Below are positions 1 to 10,752 of a stretch of DNA of 30,009 nucleotides, piece by piece; within the stretch, counting starts at the first letter, position 1, and the number at the start of each line of letters is the position of its first letter. Location of the stretch: NCBI GenBank assembly GCA_000226015.1, contig JH153840.1, forward strand, positions 150,602 to 180,610, given 5' to 3'. The notes under the pieces were generated by a model that had not been told where the DNA came from, made no database searches, and saw nothing but the letters and a program-made list of their open reading frames with translations. This DNA is from Mnemiopsis leidyi. Lineage: Eukaryota; Ctenophora; Tentaculata; Lobata; Bolinopsidae. Position numbers and translations under genes: made by a program.

Positions 1-119
1 CAAGTTTCTATCTTTATTTTAACATGGTTTTTAAGACACCTGAACATGGCCATTTTTGCCAAATCGTACTAATTTTGTATAACAGCGCTGGCAAGTTTTT
101 GAACAAAACTTTGATTACT

Positions 120-345
120 TCTATGTTTCATGTTACCACTAACGGAGGCCCTCGGCCGGTTTTAGGGTAGGCTAACAGCCTCAGGCCACTGCCTTCGGCA
201 GCGGCCTTCGGCCGGTTTGGTGGAAGAAGAAGAAAAAACCGGTCGCGCTTGCCAGCGCTGTGATGGAAAGAAGCTGCCCTGTACATGTAGCATTTCTTCC
301 GAGGGCCCACTTAACAACAGCATTTTTGTGTGACTGGGCCTACCG
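120..345. repeat. GC-rich segment with short inverted repeats
   Basis: This is a locally GC-rich stretch in AT-rich surroundings. CGGCCGGTTT occurs twice, and CTGCC/GGCAG can pair around TTC to make a small hairpin. It is open on the minus strand for about 60 codons, but the peptide resembles nothing I know and the bias can be explained by composition. It is most likely a repeat-derived fragment. Confidence 0.3.
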
Positions 346-360
346 TCCATCTACATCAAA

Positions 361-2320
361 TTAGACAGGCTAATACCCGAGGTGAATGCCATTATAGACA
401 TCATTATAGAGTACATATTCCATGTCATGGTCACTGTTATGTCAACAATATACCAATATCATAGATAGCACATATTGTACTGGTAAAAGAAACGTTGCGA
501 ACAAGATCAAACTTGTTGAGAAAAATGTAAGTGTTTTTAAATGATCACTCTACTGGGTAAACTTTCTTGTTTATCTGTTTCTTGTAACTATATCATATTT
601 TCGTGTTTAATGCTGAGTTTTATTTTACACCAAATGTTTAATTTTGTTACAATCTGCTGAGTTCACCTTCGTCAACTACTCTGATGTAATTATAACTTAA
701 GCGTTGCCACTTAAATGACAAAAAAGTAATAGGAATAGTTCGTAAGAACTAAAAATTGAATTCCAGTTATATAGGAAAATCTTGAAGAATACTGAACGAT
801 TTAACGTTAAGTCCAGTCTGAAATCACGATGTGGTCTGTATTGAAGACAGAAAAATAAAATTAGATAATTGCTCTGTGAAAGTGCGAGCCTATATATATA
901 TAATAAAAGGGTAGTGGAAGGGAGGCAGGGCTTGAGAAAATTATTTGGAAAATTTTACTTGTGGTACCAAGGATCATGAAAAGACTGTTTCACTAACTAA
1001 GTTTTCTCCCCTGGCTTCATCCCAAATTGAGAGACCTTAGTCTTCAAATCAAAAGAAATTAAAGAAAAAATCTAATTACGAGAAGTATTGGTTCATGAAT
1101 CTGAAAAGAAATACCCATTATGAAGGAACCCTGTGATCAAGTTAACTTTTAAGTACTCATCAGGTTGATTGATTCAATATTGGAGCAAATTAGAGGACTC
1201 AGTAGTAGCCTCTCAAGTTTTGGACTCATGCTTTACGGTGGTGGAAAATATCGGCCCTTAATGTAGAAGTATTTTGCATTATCCTTAACTTTGAACTTAT
1301 TTTACATAGAAATTTAAGGTAGATCACACGGGTTAACAATCAACAGCAACCCATACTAACGTCAAAAGTTCAAAAATTAACAGCAGGAGGACCCACAAAA
1401 TGTCTGCTTTTAAGAAAAATTAGAGTTCCTATCCGACCCTTCTGAAACACATCAACATCTAATTTCCTGGGACAAGAAAAGGCAGTTTATCAGCAAAACT
1501 TCGCAATCCTGCATAAACGACCAGAGTGAAATACGAGACCACAAAATAATGAATAGCAAAATATCAGAAAATAATGATGATAGTGTGACAAACTCCAGCC
1601 CTTAAAGATTGGGGCCGGGCAATTGGTTGCCTAGCAACCATTCGCAAGCTTCATACTGAGTCGTGTACGTATGGCTCTGTAGAATTTTAGCACAGCAAAG
1701 ATAATGCAATGTAAATTGTGTTTGTATATGTAGTTAATCCTTATCAATCTGGCATTCCGTTCACAATAAATTTAAAGGAATATCAATACATTGCGAGAAC
1801 GCAATCAATCTGGGCATAATAAATCTGGGCTACACATTCAAGTTTAAGAAATAAGAACCGCAACCAGGTTTATTGTTTGCGGGTAAGATCTGCAGCTCAG
1901 CCTGATCTCTTTAATTTGATAATTTCTCCACTATTTAATGTGCTAGCTAAACATCTAAATCGAGCCTGCTGGTGGGAAGGAAACAGACCTGGGCAACCAG
2001 TTCTAACGATACGGAATAAGCAAAGTTATTAGCTATAATAAATTTAACTTATAGAGTTTACTAGTTTTGAGTCCAGTCTGATTGAGTTTACTAGTTTTGA
2101 GTTCATCATAACACGTTAACTTTCTATAATTCTGGGAGGTTCTCAGCGGGAGAAGAAGTAAAGAATCAGTAAGTTCTTTATCAGAAACGTAACATAACAC
2201 AGCAACAGAAACTATATAAACGTGATAGGTATATCTTGTAAATGTGGTATAAACAAACTTAAAGTGAAGATAAAAAATTGCAATATAGCTATGGATATCT
2301 TAACATGTACATATATATTA
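361..2320. other. Non-coding stretch, no gene recognised
   Basis: AT-rich DNA with no open frame that looks like a protein. It holds a TA microsatellite near 893-902 and a short direct duplication (GAGTTTACTAGTTTTGAGT at about 2056 and 2085). The missing downstream exons of the minus-strand CH-domain gene should lie here or further left. I searched for a phase-1 exon completing the CH domain and found no convincing one. Confidence 0.5.
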
Positions 2321-2589
2321 TTTAAAAGTGCTGTAACTTTGGTACGTGACACATATGACCTGTATTATTTTAACTTTAGAAAAGTATTGTAACTTTGACA
2401 CGTGACACATACGACCTGTATCAATTTAACTTTAGAAAAGTGTTGTAACTTTGACACGTGACACATATGACCTGTAATATTTTAACTCTAGAAAAGTGTT
2501 GTAACTTTGACACGTGACACATATGACACATATGACCTGTAATATTTTAACTCTAGAAAAGTGTTGTAACTTTGTCACGTGACACTTAC
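2321..2589. repeat. 56-bp minisatellite at a splice donor
   Basis: Five tandem units are marked by TGTAACTTTG at about 2332, 2388, 2444, 2500 and 2565. The period is 56 bp for four steps and 65 bp for the last because of an internal 9-bp duplication. Each unit holds ACGTGACAC; the later ones hold CACGTG. The last unit runs directly into the 5' splice site of the CH-domain exon (minus strand) at 2589/2590. Confidence 0.9.
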
Positions 2590-2665
2590 CGGAGGGGTCA
2601 GGAACGTTGTCGGGCTGGAGACCTCTCTGAGCTAGAAACTCTAAACAACTGTTCACATTCTCGTC
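2590..2665 (-). CDS. CH-domain exon C
   Basis: A 76-base exon after a strong pyrimidine tract ending CCCCCAG. It encodes DENVNSCLEFLAQRGLQPDN and a few more residues and ends at G|GTAAGT in phase 1. The intron that follows begins with the 56-bp minisatellite. Confidence 0.75.
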
Positions 2666-5470
2666 CTGGGGGAGGAGGGGTTTGTAGAGTTTTAAAGAGA
2701 GAGAGGGGGGAGTAAATCGTTACATTGTCAAGTTTACACACTGTTTTAATAGATGGTTGTAATCTTGCTGCTTTAGATTTTAAACTTAGAAGTAAACTGT
2801 TTCAATTAAAGCAGTGCTTTAAGAAGAGTAAAGAACGAAGACCCATGATACCAGTACATCGTACACCAGGATATAAGATATTGTACACCTTGAGGCTTGA
2901 TATGGCGGATCAATAAAACCTCATTCTGAGCACTCATTATCCTGAGTGTTGCATGATGCTGGGTGTGATACACAATTTACACGTGATAATGTAACCGATC
3001 CCCTAATGGTGATACCTCGGTACTCAGCTCCAGACTTTCTAGGTATAATCAGATAATATCTCCTAAACTGGTGGAATTTAGATAAGATGATGATACCTTG
3101 ATTGTTGTACAATGAAGTGTAGGCCTATAATGTAGGGGTAAATAAATTTGGTGCCATGCTCTGCAGTTTAATTAGTTATTTTGTATAAGTTTTGACTTGC
3201 GAGCAAGTGCAAGGGCCAAGGCACTACAGTCAAACAACAGCCAACTAAAGCTTTATGAACTTAATAAAATTGTTACCAATATGTTCAGTTTCTTATCACA
3301 GAGACGAGTTTTATAAATCCTTGTCCATAGTTTTCAGACTACAAAATTGGGATTTATTACAAAGAGAGGGTAAGAAATTTAAGTTATCGCTCAGTAACTG
3401 GGTAACCCAGTATTCAAGGGACCGTGCAAATCAGTAAGGGGACTTGAAGTCCACTACCAATGCATCTATAACGGTGCCCCTGACGCGGTATTGGTCCCCC
3501 CAAATTGGAGGTATGGTGACTATTTCCTCAAACAAAGCAGTCCTACACATCATCAAATAATCAAGTAATTAAACTGGCGACTTGTTCCCCAGGTGGACTG
3601 ATCAGGATATTAACGTGAGTTTAAACTGCGATTGTAATACACTGATCCCGACTCCCTTGGACCCCTGCCTTGCTTTACAGCTCTGCTAATGTCATTTCCT
3701 TAAATAGCCCCCAGCCAAGTCACCTCTGAGATATTAGTTCTGTGTGTCGTGGGTGTTCGTGAGTGGTAAATTAACTAGGCAGAGAGAAAAAGTGGAGGCA
3801 GTTTGTTAGGTGTGTGGGAAAATATCAAGAAAAGTACTTAGCATATCATTAAAACTGTTTTTCTGAGAGATAACATGCATCCCCATAATATTTTAAGGAG
3901 GTAGGTTGAGAGAGTAATATTGGAGATCTTCCAATTCCTGTAAAGCCCTTACTGAGCACACATTGAATGTGTTTATAATATAATTCGTCGTAAAATATGC
4001 TTCAGATATGACCAAGTCAAATTTTCAAATGCTCTGATGGTACAATGATGCATGGTGCTGCTAAATTTCACCATTTTTAGGAAGATAAAATAAGATTAAG
4101 AAATTAGAGAAAGAGATATCATCAAAGTGGATACGGGTACTACCCCACTTTCTTACACCTCCAATATCTCACGGAGATTACATTTCAAAGGTTCGTCCTC
4201 GTTCCATCAACTCTCTTCACGACACTTCTAATTGTTACTAAGACATGACATTCATCAGACAAATTAGAGCTGTTTAAAAACTTAATAAGTAGGAGTGGTC
4301 AACGGAGTGTTTCATAGTCCACATGCAAGAGCAGCAATGCAGTTGAGCAAATTCCTGACATATTTGCATTGTTTTGGCATGTATGTACTTTGCACTAAAC
4401 AACAGAACATGATTTGACGGTAAAAAGAAAACAGCTTCAGGCCTTACAGATAGTGTTAATGGTCGGTACATCACTTACAAGGTGACAAAACATCTGCTAC
4501 AACAGTACATTATGCAGTCCAGTATGGATGCTCAATGCAGATTATGAAAGTTTGCTTATGCTCTTAATGTAAATGCATCAGCTCATTTGGTACATTAAGT
4601 TCTTGATAAATATTAGTGTTGCCATCTGTAGTGAATTACAGCAAAATGCACTTAGTAGTGTAACTAGTTCATGTTACCTGAATAGTGTAATAATTTCGGA
4701 ACTTTGTATTATATAACAATTAAGTCACTATTTGTGCTGCATAATAAATTCGTCTGAAGAACTCTCCTTAAGACATATTCAACAGTATATATACTGACTA
4801 TAATATACAGCTATACACTAGCCCTATTAGTCAGAACTATACATTGCAAGTGCATGCTCACCTGTTGTGACTTGCTAGTGGGATGATCTTCAATCCCATA
4901 CAGCTTCACGCCACCTGAAAGTAATCACGTCACAGTAGGTCACATGTGACACAACTCACAAATACTTCATGTCGAGACTTACAGTTTACCGCCAATCTTA
5001 CCACGTAAAATTGGATCACAAGCAGGCTGAATTAGCAGTGATTACAGTTCGCAGTTTTACAGGCATGTACTAGTGTAATGTATGAGACAGACATGCAGAG
5101 TGTGAACTAGAGAGGGTCTGACAGTCTCCAGTCCAATGTGTAAACAATACACGGTAACATCCTAGACAAACATTACCACATTTTAAATTACTTCAGAGGC
5201 AGTAATCCATACATTGCACATAGATTTTTGTTCGCGGCAACAAGATTTGTGTTTTAAAACAAGAGGAAAACTACAAATGGAAAAAATTAACTATTTGGAA
5301 GATATTTATTTCAGGGTGATTGTCGTGGTACTAGGGAAGCAGATAAACTTACCAACTAACTCAATGATAACTGCAAATATAACTCCAGATTGGAAATCGT
5401 TAGGAACTGAGAAAACTCTGGTTGGGTAAGCTTTCTTTGCAAGCCACTCGTTTACCCATTCAATGTACTC
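2590..5470 (-). CDS. CH-domain protein, NAV-like (three exons, partial)
   Basis: Three minus-strand exons (5470-5353, 4914-4862, 2665-2590) join with matching phases (1, then 0, ending in phase 1) into one continuous calponin-homology segment of about 82 residues. It starts EYIEWVNEWLAKKAYPTR, continues GGVKLYGIEDHPTSKSQQ and ends ENVNSCLEFLAQRGLQPDNV. CH domains bind actin, microtubules or signalling partners. The ENVxxCLxFLAxRG helix is the part that most resembles neuron navigators; DIXDC1-type CH domains are an alternative. Each splice site has good consensus: GTAAGT or GTGAGC donors and CAG acceptors. The start codon, the end of the CH domain and the rest of the protein were not found. 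The family is fairly sure, the exact ortholog is not. Confidence 0.72.
2666..4861. other. Intron of the CH-domain gene
   Basis: About 2.2 kb between exons B and C. The open frames here are short (about 60-66 codons) and low-scoring by eye. No repeat, RNA gene or other exon was recognised. Confidence 0.55.
4862..4914 (-). CDS. CH-domain exon B
   Basis: A 53-base exon bounded by TTTCAG and GTGAGC. It starts in phase 1 and ends in phase 0, and encodes GVKLYGIEDHPTSKSQQ, the central CH loop. Both phases fit the neighbouring exons. Confidence 0.75.
5353..5470 (-). CDS. CH-domain exon A
   Basis: This exon has 39 codons plus one base. The acceptor is TTCAG at the right edge and the donor is G|GTAAGT at the left. 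It encodes the first CH helix (WVNEWLAKK) and the helix before the core (FQSGVIFAVIIELV). It starts in phase 0, so at least one upstream exon exists to the right; none was identified. Confidence 0.75.
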
Positions 5471-6156
5471 CTGAACGTTTCAAGTTTCAACTTGATGTAT
5501 AAAGGTATAACAATGAATGTTACTTCTTCATGTTACTTTCTCATGGTGGAGAATTCAAACAAATCAAAGTGAATGTACACATGTTACTGACCCGTTGTTG
5601 ATTTTCTGATGCAATGTTCCTTTTGCGCCGAAATGATAAGCTATTCATCACATAAGTGCCTTGTTATTTTCATATACAGCTCCTGCATGTAGCTAGGGGA
5701 CACAATGTGATTAAAACTAACTTGATGGGTCAAAGTAATATGGTAACAGTTAATGGAAGGCTTGATGTTATATGCCTGAGATAATCTAACTCAGGACTCA
5801 GGAGGTAGGCAAAAGCAAAGCTACAGTAGAACTGTGTCCATAAAGGGTGCATCATGTATATTTTACTGTACTATTGATTAAAATTTCTAAAATTCTATGG
5901 GTTGCTACCTCAGGTGGTCATAGGTACAGGTAGCCTACCTGTACCTATGACCACTAAATATCATGGATTTGTCATCGATTTTTTGATAGTTAGATTTCCA
6001 CTTAACTTCCATTTTCTGATTTTAATGAAGAAAAAGAAGATTTCTCTGTTTCTCAATAACTCAGCCAACTCAGATAAAGATTGTGGAGATTAGAAATTTG
6101 AAGCAAGGAACTAGAATGGATAATTTTTCTCAATTCAATCAAGAGAATTATATTAA
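5471..6156. other. Intergenic or intronic stretch, no gene seen
   Basis: This lies between CH exon A and the 3' end of the 414-residue gene. Apart from the palindrome at 5914-5954 I see no structure and no convincing upstream CH exon. Confidence 0.5.
5914..5954. repeat. Perfect 20-bp inverted repeat (41-bp palindrome)
   Basis: The left arm GTGGTCATAGGTACAGGTAG (5914-5933) is followed by a single C and then its exact reverse complement (5935-5954). It would extrude as a cruciform or form a hairpin in RNA from either strand. Confidence 0.97.
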
Positions 6157-6162
6157 TTTATT
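6157..6162 (-). terminator. Poly(A) signal of the 414-residue gene
   Basis: AATAAA on the minus strand, about 110 bases downstream of the stop codon. Confidence 0.55.
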
Positions 6163-6270
6163 GAAGTATACACAGACTTAAATATTAAGAAATAAATTAT
6201 CAAAAACAAAACTTTTTCAGTATTTAAAAATATTCATGAAACGCAAAACAAGCACAATATCCCGACAAAG

Positions 6271-7515
6271 TCAAACATTCTTCGGTTGCATCAGTCTTCT
6301 ACTTCTTCTATTATACAAACTTTTTGCTGCTCTATAAATTTTTCCTCTGTTTTGTGATGGAGCTAGATTTTTCGAACTTTCAATCAAATGGCCATTGTGT
6401 ACAGTGAAACTTGTCACTTTTTCTTTACTAAGGGTCTCAGGGTCATGATTATTCTCCTGATCAGTACAAGGTGAACTTACCAAACGTTCCTCTGAACCTG
6501 CTGTTACCAAATGGATTTCGCTTATGCCGATCCAAGTGTTGGCGTCTTTTATCACCTTAAAATCAGCATCAGAAAGTGCATCTTGATTAATAGTTTTAGC
6601 CAACAGAGAAGATAATTTGGTTGAATTTTGTTTTCTGACATGATGCAATTCACTTTCAATAGCAGAAGTGGGGTCTCCTATTTTAGCATGAGGGTATAAG
6701 TGGCTTTCTTCTGATTCAACGTTTTTGGTAGCTACAGCAATATGACTAGCCTGAGCAGAGTTATTGGTTGTTTTGGCATTTAGCTCTTTGAAAGGTGAAC
6801 CATGAAGCACAACATTTTCATTCGGGAGCTGGGACCCATGATAAGTCTCAACAATTTGCTTACTATTACTTGCATGTTTTTCTTTAACAATGGAAACACC
6901 TAATTTGGAGGGAATTGTTCTATCATAACCTAAGTGACTACTAGGATTGATATTGTGACTAGACTTTTTTGGACCCTGATTACACTGATCACCGGCAGGC
7001 CTGCATTTAGAAAAACATGGTTGTACTGACTTTAAAGAGTCTTGCAGTGGAGTCAAACTGTGACCAAGATCGAGACTGGGTGGGCTGGTTGAGGTTCTAG
7101 ACTGCATGACACTACCAATGGCACCATCACAAAACCCTAGGGATAAATCATTAGAAGAGACCATTTGCAATTGCTTTAAGGGTTTGTTATCACAAGCTTG
7201 ATCTGCAGTTAAAGGGCTACCATCTAATTTGCTTACAAATAAGAGATAAGCCCATGGGCAATGCTTGGGTACCTCTTTCAAGTTTTTTCTAAGAAGTATT
7301 GTAACATTTGCCCAATGGTTACTGAGTGCAACTCTGTACTCTTTCAGTATCCTGCAGGTGAAAAATTCCTTAATAAAGCCTTGGATAATAACATTAACAT
7401 CTGATTCAGACATAGTCTCAAATGAGTCATTAAGATGGACTCTGCATTGAAAATATGTGTCTCCCAGGACAAGAAGTCGTTCAATGGTTTTATCCTCATC
7501 AAAAGAGCTGTTCAT
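6271..7515 (-). CDS. Uncharacterised intronless protein, 414 aa
   Basis: A complete ATG-to-stop frame of 414 codons with no intron; an open frame this long is unlikely by chance in AT-rich DNA. Residues 1 to about 105 look folded, with hydrophobic and aromatic spacing (RLLVLGDTYFQCRVHL, IIQGFIKEFFTCRIL, CPWAYLLFVSKLDG). The remainder is polar, Ser/Thr/Asn/Lys-rich and probably disordered, ending in a basic tail (YNRRSRRLMQPKNV). There is no signal peptide or membrane segment. I compared it from memory with several DNA-repair and meiosis scaffold proteins and found no match, so no function is given. The layout (small N-terminal domain plus long basic disordered tail) suits a nuclear adaptor, which is only inference. 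Confidence 0.75.
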   Translation of the reverse strand: MNSSFDEDKTIERLLVLGDTYFQCRVHLNDSFETMSESDVNVIIQGFIKEFFTCRILKEYRVALSNHWANVTILLRKNLKEVPKHCPWAYLLFVSKLDGSPLTADQACDNKPLKQLQMVSSNDLSLGFCDGAIGSVMQSRTSTSPPSLDLGHSLTPLQDSLKSVQPCFSKCRPAGDQCNQGPKKSSHNINPSSHLGYDRTIPSKLGVSIVKEKHASNSKQIVETYHGSQLPNENVVLHGSPFKELNAKTTNNSAQASHIAVATKNVESEESHLYPHAKIGDPTSAIESELHHVRKQNSTKLSSLLAKTINQDALSDADFKVIKDANTWIGISEIHLVTAGSEERLVSSPCTDQENNHDPETLSKEKVTSFTVHNGHLIESSKNLAPSQNRGKIYRAAKSLYNRRSRRLMQPKNV

Positions 7516-7889
7516 TGTGTTTCACCATGTAACGGCCTAAAAAGAATATATGTGTTTATTCTAAAACATGATGTAATACTTAATTGAAATTTAACCAATT
7601 GTATTGAAATGTTACCAATTCAAATTAGGTAACTTTCATTCAAGCAAGTAGTGTACAATGACAGAATAGGGCAAGAGGCCAATAGACATTAGTAAAATGT
7701 GAGAAGAGAAGAGTGTAACAGTAAGACCCAGAAAAGATTATCATATATCAAGTTAAAATGATAAGGGTCTGAAACCCAATTAGCAGTGCCTATAATTGAA
7801 GGTGATATATTCAAGTTAAAACAGTTTTTTTTTTCAAGTTAAACAAGTCTTATTTTCTCGTCTTCAATGTAAAAAAATAGAAATATATA
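7516..7889. other. Upstream region of the 414-residue gene
   Basis: AT-rich flank between the start codon of the minus-strand gene and the MITE. No promoter motif stands out and no other gene is seen. Confidence 0.4.
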
Positions 7890-8077
7890 TACAGTCATCC
7901 CCCAATTTACCAGGCTTTTCGGGGGAAAACAAAAATGCACGGTAAATCGGGGGACCCGGTGAATCGGGGGAGTGCCATTTGAGGCCGAAATAAAATAAAT
8001 TTCCGGGGAAAGGAATGAGGCCCGGTAAATCGGGGGACCAAGTAAATTGGGGCCTGATAAATCGGGGGATGACTGTA
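7890..8077. mobile_element. MITE, Tc1/mariner (pogo/Tigger-like), 184 bp
   Basis: The element at 7892-8075 starts CAGTCATCCCCCAATTTACC and ends with the inverted counterpart GATAAATCGGGGGATGACTG. The 29-bp terminal repeats differ at about two positions, and the element is flanked by TA on both sides (7890-7891, 8076-8077), the target duplication of Tc1/mariner transposons. The interior repeats the GGTAAATCGGGGG theme several times, giving a nested foldback. There is no transposase, so it is non-autonomous. The minus-strand open frames here are by-products of the repeats. Confidence 0.85.
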
Positions 8078-9234
8078 TATCCTTCCAATTTTCATGAAAA
8101 TAATAATTTCTTCTTGTAAACACTTCTTGTAGTCTAGTTTATCCATAAAACTGACCGAAATATCGATTTCAAAAAATTTCATTTTAAAAAAGTCATTTAA
8201 AAGAGTAGTATCGCCAAGTCAGACAAGAATTGCGGCCGCTTTCATTGTGTCAGGTGACCGCTGAATTTCCGTATCATGCCGTCGCTAATTGTCATTATAA
8301 TTTGCGGAATGATCAGGAATCGAAATATGAACCTCGATGCAGCCACGATTTAAGAATTTCTTGCTGCACATGCAAAATTTAAACACGACTGTGCGTTGTT
8401 TTCATCGTTCATTTCGAATATCTTAACTCAGCTCTGCATGACGATGTCATTATTGTATTGTATGTGCTGTCTTCATAATTTATTCATGCTGTGTTGTGTT
8501 TATGCATCTGGCGTGAATTAGTCGTTAAAAGGATTTGTTCGGAGCTGAGATTAAATCGTGCTCATACATTCATTTCTCAATCTGTCATCGGTCATTCAAC
8601 AAATTACTCAATAAAACATAAGTTTGCAAAAGAATTTCGATTGTACTTAAATTTTTCATTTTTTGTTTTTCTTGTTTGATCGTACATCTTGTTGTAGTTG
8701 TTGTGAGGCAATTATGTATACATTTCATGATGTGGAATACATTCTGCAGCCTGAGGCAGTTAAAACCTATAATTGTCATCGTATACATAATTAAGTTTGA
8801 TAAAGGAGTGTGTGCCGGACGGACAGACACTTCTTGAGCTAATATCCCAAAATTACGCTGTCGATCGCCAACCCTTGTTTTGAACTTTTAGTGCAGGTGC
8901 TAAAACGTATCAAAACAAACTTGCAATTTGGGCACTTTGGGAAAAAATTAAGAAATTGTCCATATTTAGCTCAAGGCACAGTCAGGGTGTAAATATAACT
9001 TCTAGAAATTTTGAGAGTTCCAGAGTGTAGGCAAGGCACGCTACTTGCTTCTCTCGCCCTGGCCAGCATGTCTCCCTCCCCAACTCCCTTGAACCTGTAA
9101 GTATATTTCCTGCGCGCTCCATACCTTAACACTCTGTGACCTTGTATTTTAAAAACTTGAACATTAAATTGGTGTAATAAAATAAATAACAAATAATGAT
9201 GCCAGCATCATCACAACTAATCTCCAAATGTATC
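8078..9234. other. Non-coding stretch, possible promoter area
   Basis: No gene recognised. The part at about 8230-8420 has more CpG than its surroundings, including a GCGGCCGC site, and could be a promoter or 5' UTR area for the minus-strand gene at 6271-7515. This is weak inference. Confidence 0.3.
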
Positions 9235-9560
9235 TAAAAACTCTAAAATTCAATTAAAAGCTAAAATACTAAAATTCAAAATTCAAAAATCCTAATTAAT
9301 GTTAATAAATCTTTTTCTAGCTACAAAAGGGTTATCTTTGAGAAAGCTATTATGTCTCATCTTATTCTCTAAATAGTTTCCACTTTCGATACGATTTAAG
9401 ACATCATCAGAAATATCCCAAAAGTGCCCACTACCATAAATTCCTAAAGCTTTAGTTCTGCCCTTAAACATCTCAAGATTAGATTTAAAAACATTTAGAT
9501 TTAATGCAGTCTTCACCTCTATGGGTAGCTTATTCCAAAAGGACATAACCCTAATAGCAT
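9235..9560 (-). mobile_element. LINE (non-LTR retrotransposon) 3' fragment
   Basis: The minus strand encodes the typical C-terminal end of a LINE reverse-transcriptase ORF: RVMSFWNKLPIEVKTALNL, then NVFKSNLEMF, ending at a stop at 9292. The W-N-x-L-P-x-E-V and N-x-F-K-x-x-L pattern is the familiar end of Jockey/CR1-type polymerases. A stop lies eight codons upstream of the first Met of this fragment (near 9560), so the copy is 5'-truncated or decayed. The 3' end consists of short AAATTCAAA-type repeats (about 9235-9290), also usual for these elements. A dead copy. Confidence 0.8.
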
Positions 9561-9888
9561 CGAATTAGATAAATATGTTATTGTTGCTATATGTTTTGAC
9601 CGTGTTCATCAATTTTTGCAATACTTGATCAGTTATGGAGTGTGAGATACTTTTGTCAAACCGCTAACTCTTTAGTCTTTACATTATTGCTTACAAAACT
9701 TTAACGGTCCGGATTCAGCGGTTTCTAATTTTCATGTTTCACTGTACTTCTTCAATCTCGACCATCTTTTGTTTGCAAAACTATCTAGGCTCTCGAAATC
9801 ATTTTTACGTGCTCCTAAGTTGTTGTAGGTTGTTAGACACAATTAAGATTAAATCAACGTAATAGCTTAGCTTTAAGTCTGCTGAGAC
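9561..9888. other. Non-coding stretch
   Basis: AT-rich, without a recognisable gene. It precedes a candidate first exon at 9889 and could be its promoter. Confidence 0.3.
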
Positions 9889-9948
9889 ATGGCTTCTGAT
9901 CGGCCTCCCAAAAAAAACAAAAATCGGGAGGATCATTTGATGCTTCAG
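9889..9948 (+). CDS. Candidate first coding exon
   Basis: ATG in good context (GAGACATGG) opens 20 codons, MASDRPPKKNKNREDHLMLQ, followed directly by CAG|GTAACT in phase 0. The lysine-rich peptide reads like a protein N-terminus, possibly nuclear. It may join the 28-base segment at 10098-10125. No downstream exons were recognised, so the gene stays unnamed and uncertain. Confidence 0.35.
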
Positions 9949-10097
9949 GTAACTGTTCCAACCGAAGTTCTGGGATCAAAGTCAGTGCCATCCCGGATGG
10001 AGGGCTTGTTGATAACTTTGATAACTTAGTGATAAAATTTTAGGTAAAACTGCAATCGGTTTATCATTTTACATCATTAACTATTATATCGAGGCAG

Positions 10098-10125
10098 CGT
10101 GGAGCTGCTAATTTGCTGAATTCGG
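10098..10125 (+). CDS. Candidate small second exon
   Basis: A 28-base segment between GAGGCAG and G|GTGAGT. It is open in phase 0 from the exon at 9889-9948 (RGAANLLNS plus one base). Both splice signals are good, but the segment is so short that chance is possible. Confidence 0.28.
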
Positions 10126-10752
10126 GTGAGTCTTCCTTTATGTTTGCTTTGCCGAGTTCCCATGAATGCTGGCCAATGTACAGCATTTGTCGTTTTGAGA
10201 TTTCGCTCAAAACTGCTTGTTTTTGTCGAAGAATTCAGTAAAATACAATTCGCGCCGATCCAGTCCATACATACTTTGAGCCATCAGTAATGAAAATATG
10301 AGTAGACCTTTGATTGCACTGTAAGAGGAACTGAAATCTAAATGCCCATTCCTTCGAAATTCATCCCAAAGCCTAGACGATTTGTACAGAAACTAATTAG
10401 ATGGGGAAGGTGTAATAAGCAAGTTGTCCTTCCTGTTTGAGACATCAAAAAGATAGTACAAATATACTAGTTTCCGAGACTTAATAATTTTGAACAATTC
10501 GATTCCATTAAACAACGGTACCTATATAGATATTCAACAGCTAGGATATCATGCTTGGCAAAGAGAGGTTTGATCATGGTAGATTCTTGTGTATAAAATT
10601 CAGTACCCAAACGTTGAGACTTAATTGCAGTCTCACTCTAGCACATGTTCTGTACTATTCAGTATAACTTTCACAGTTGCCAAAGAGGATTCCTACACAT
10701 TTTTTGGGTGATAAAGAGTGATTTAAGCTGGTTGCTAGAGATTCCTTATCGA
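10126..10752. other. Non-coding stretch
   Basis: No gene or repeat recognised between the candidate exon and the GC-rich repeat block. Confidence 0.4.

Noticed and set aside
2725..2916. 63-codon plus-strand frame in the CH gene intron
   Set aside because: No known domain, no splice support, and length within chance expectation.
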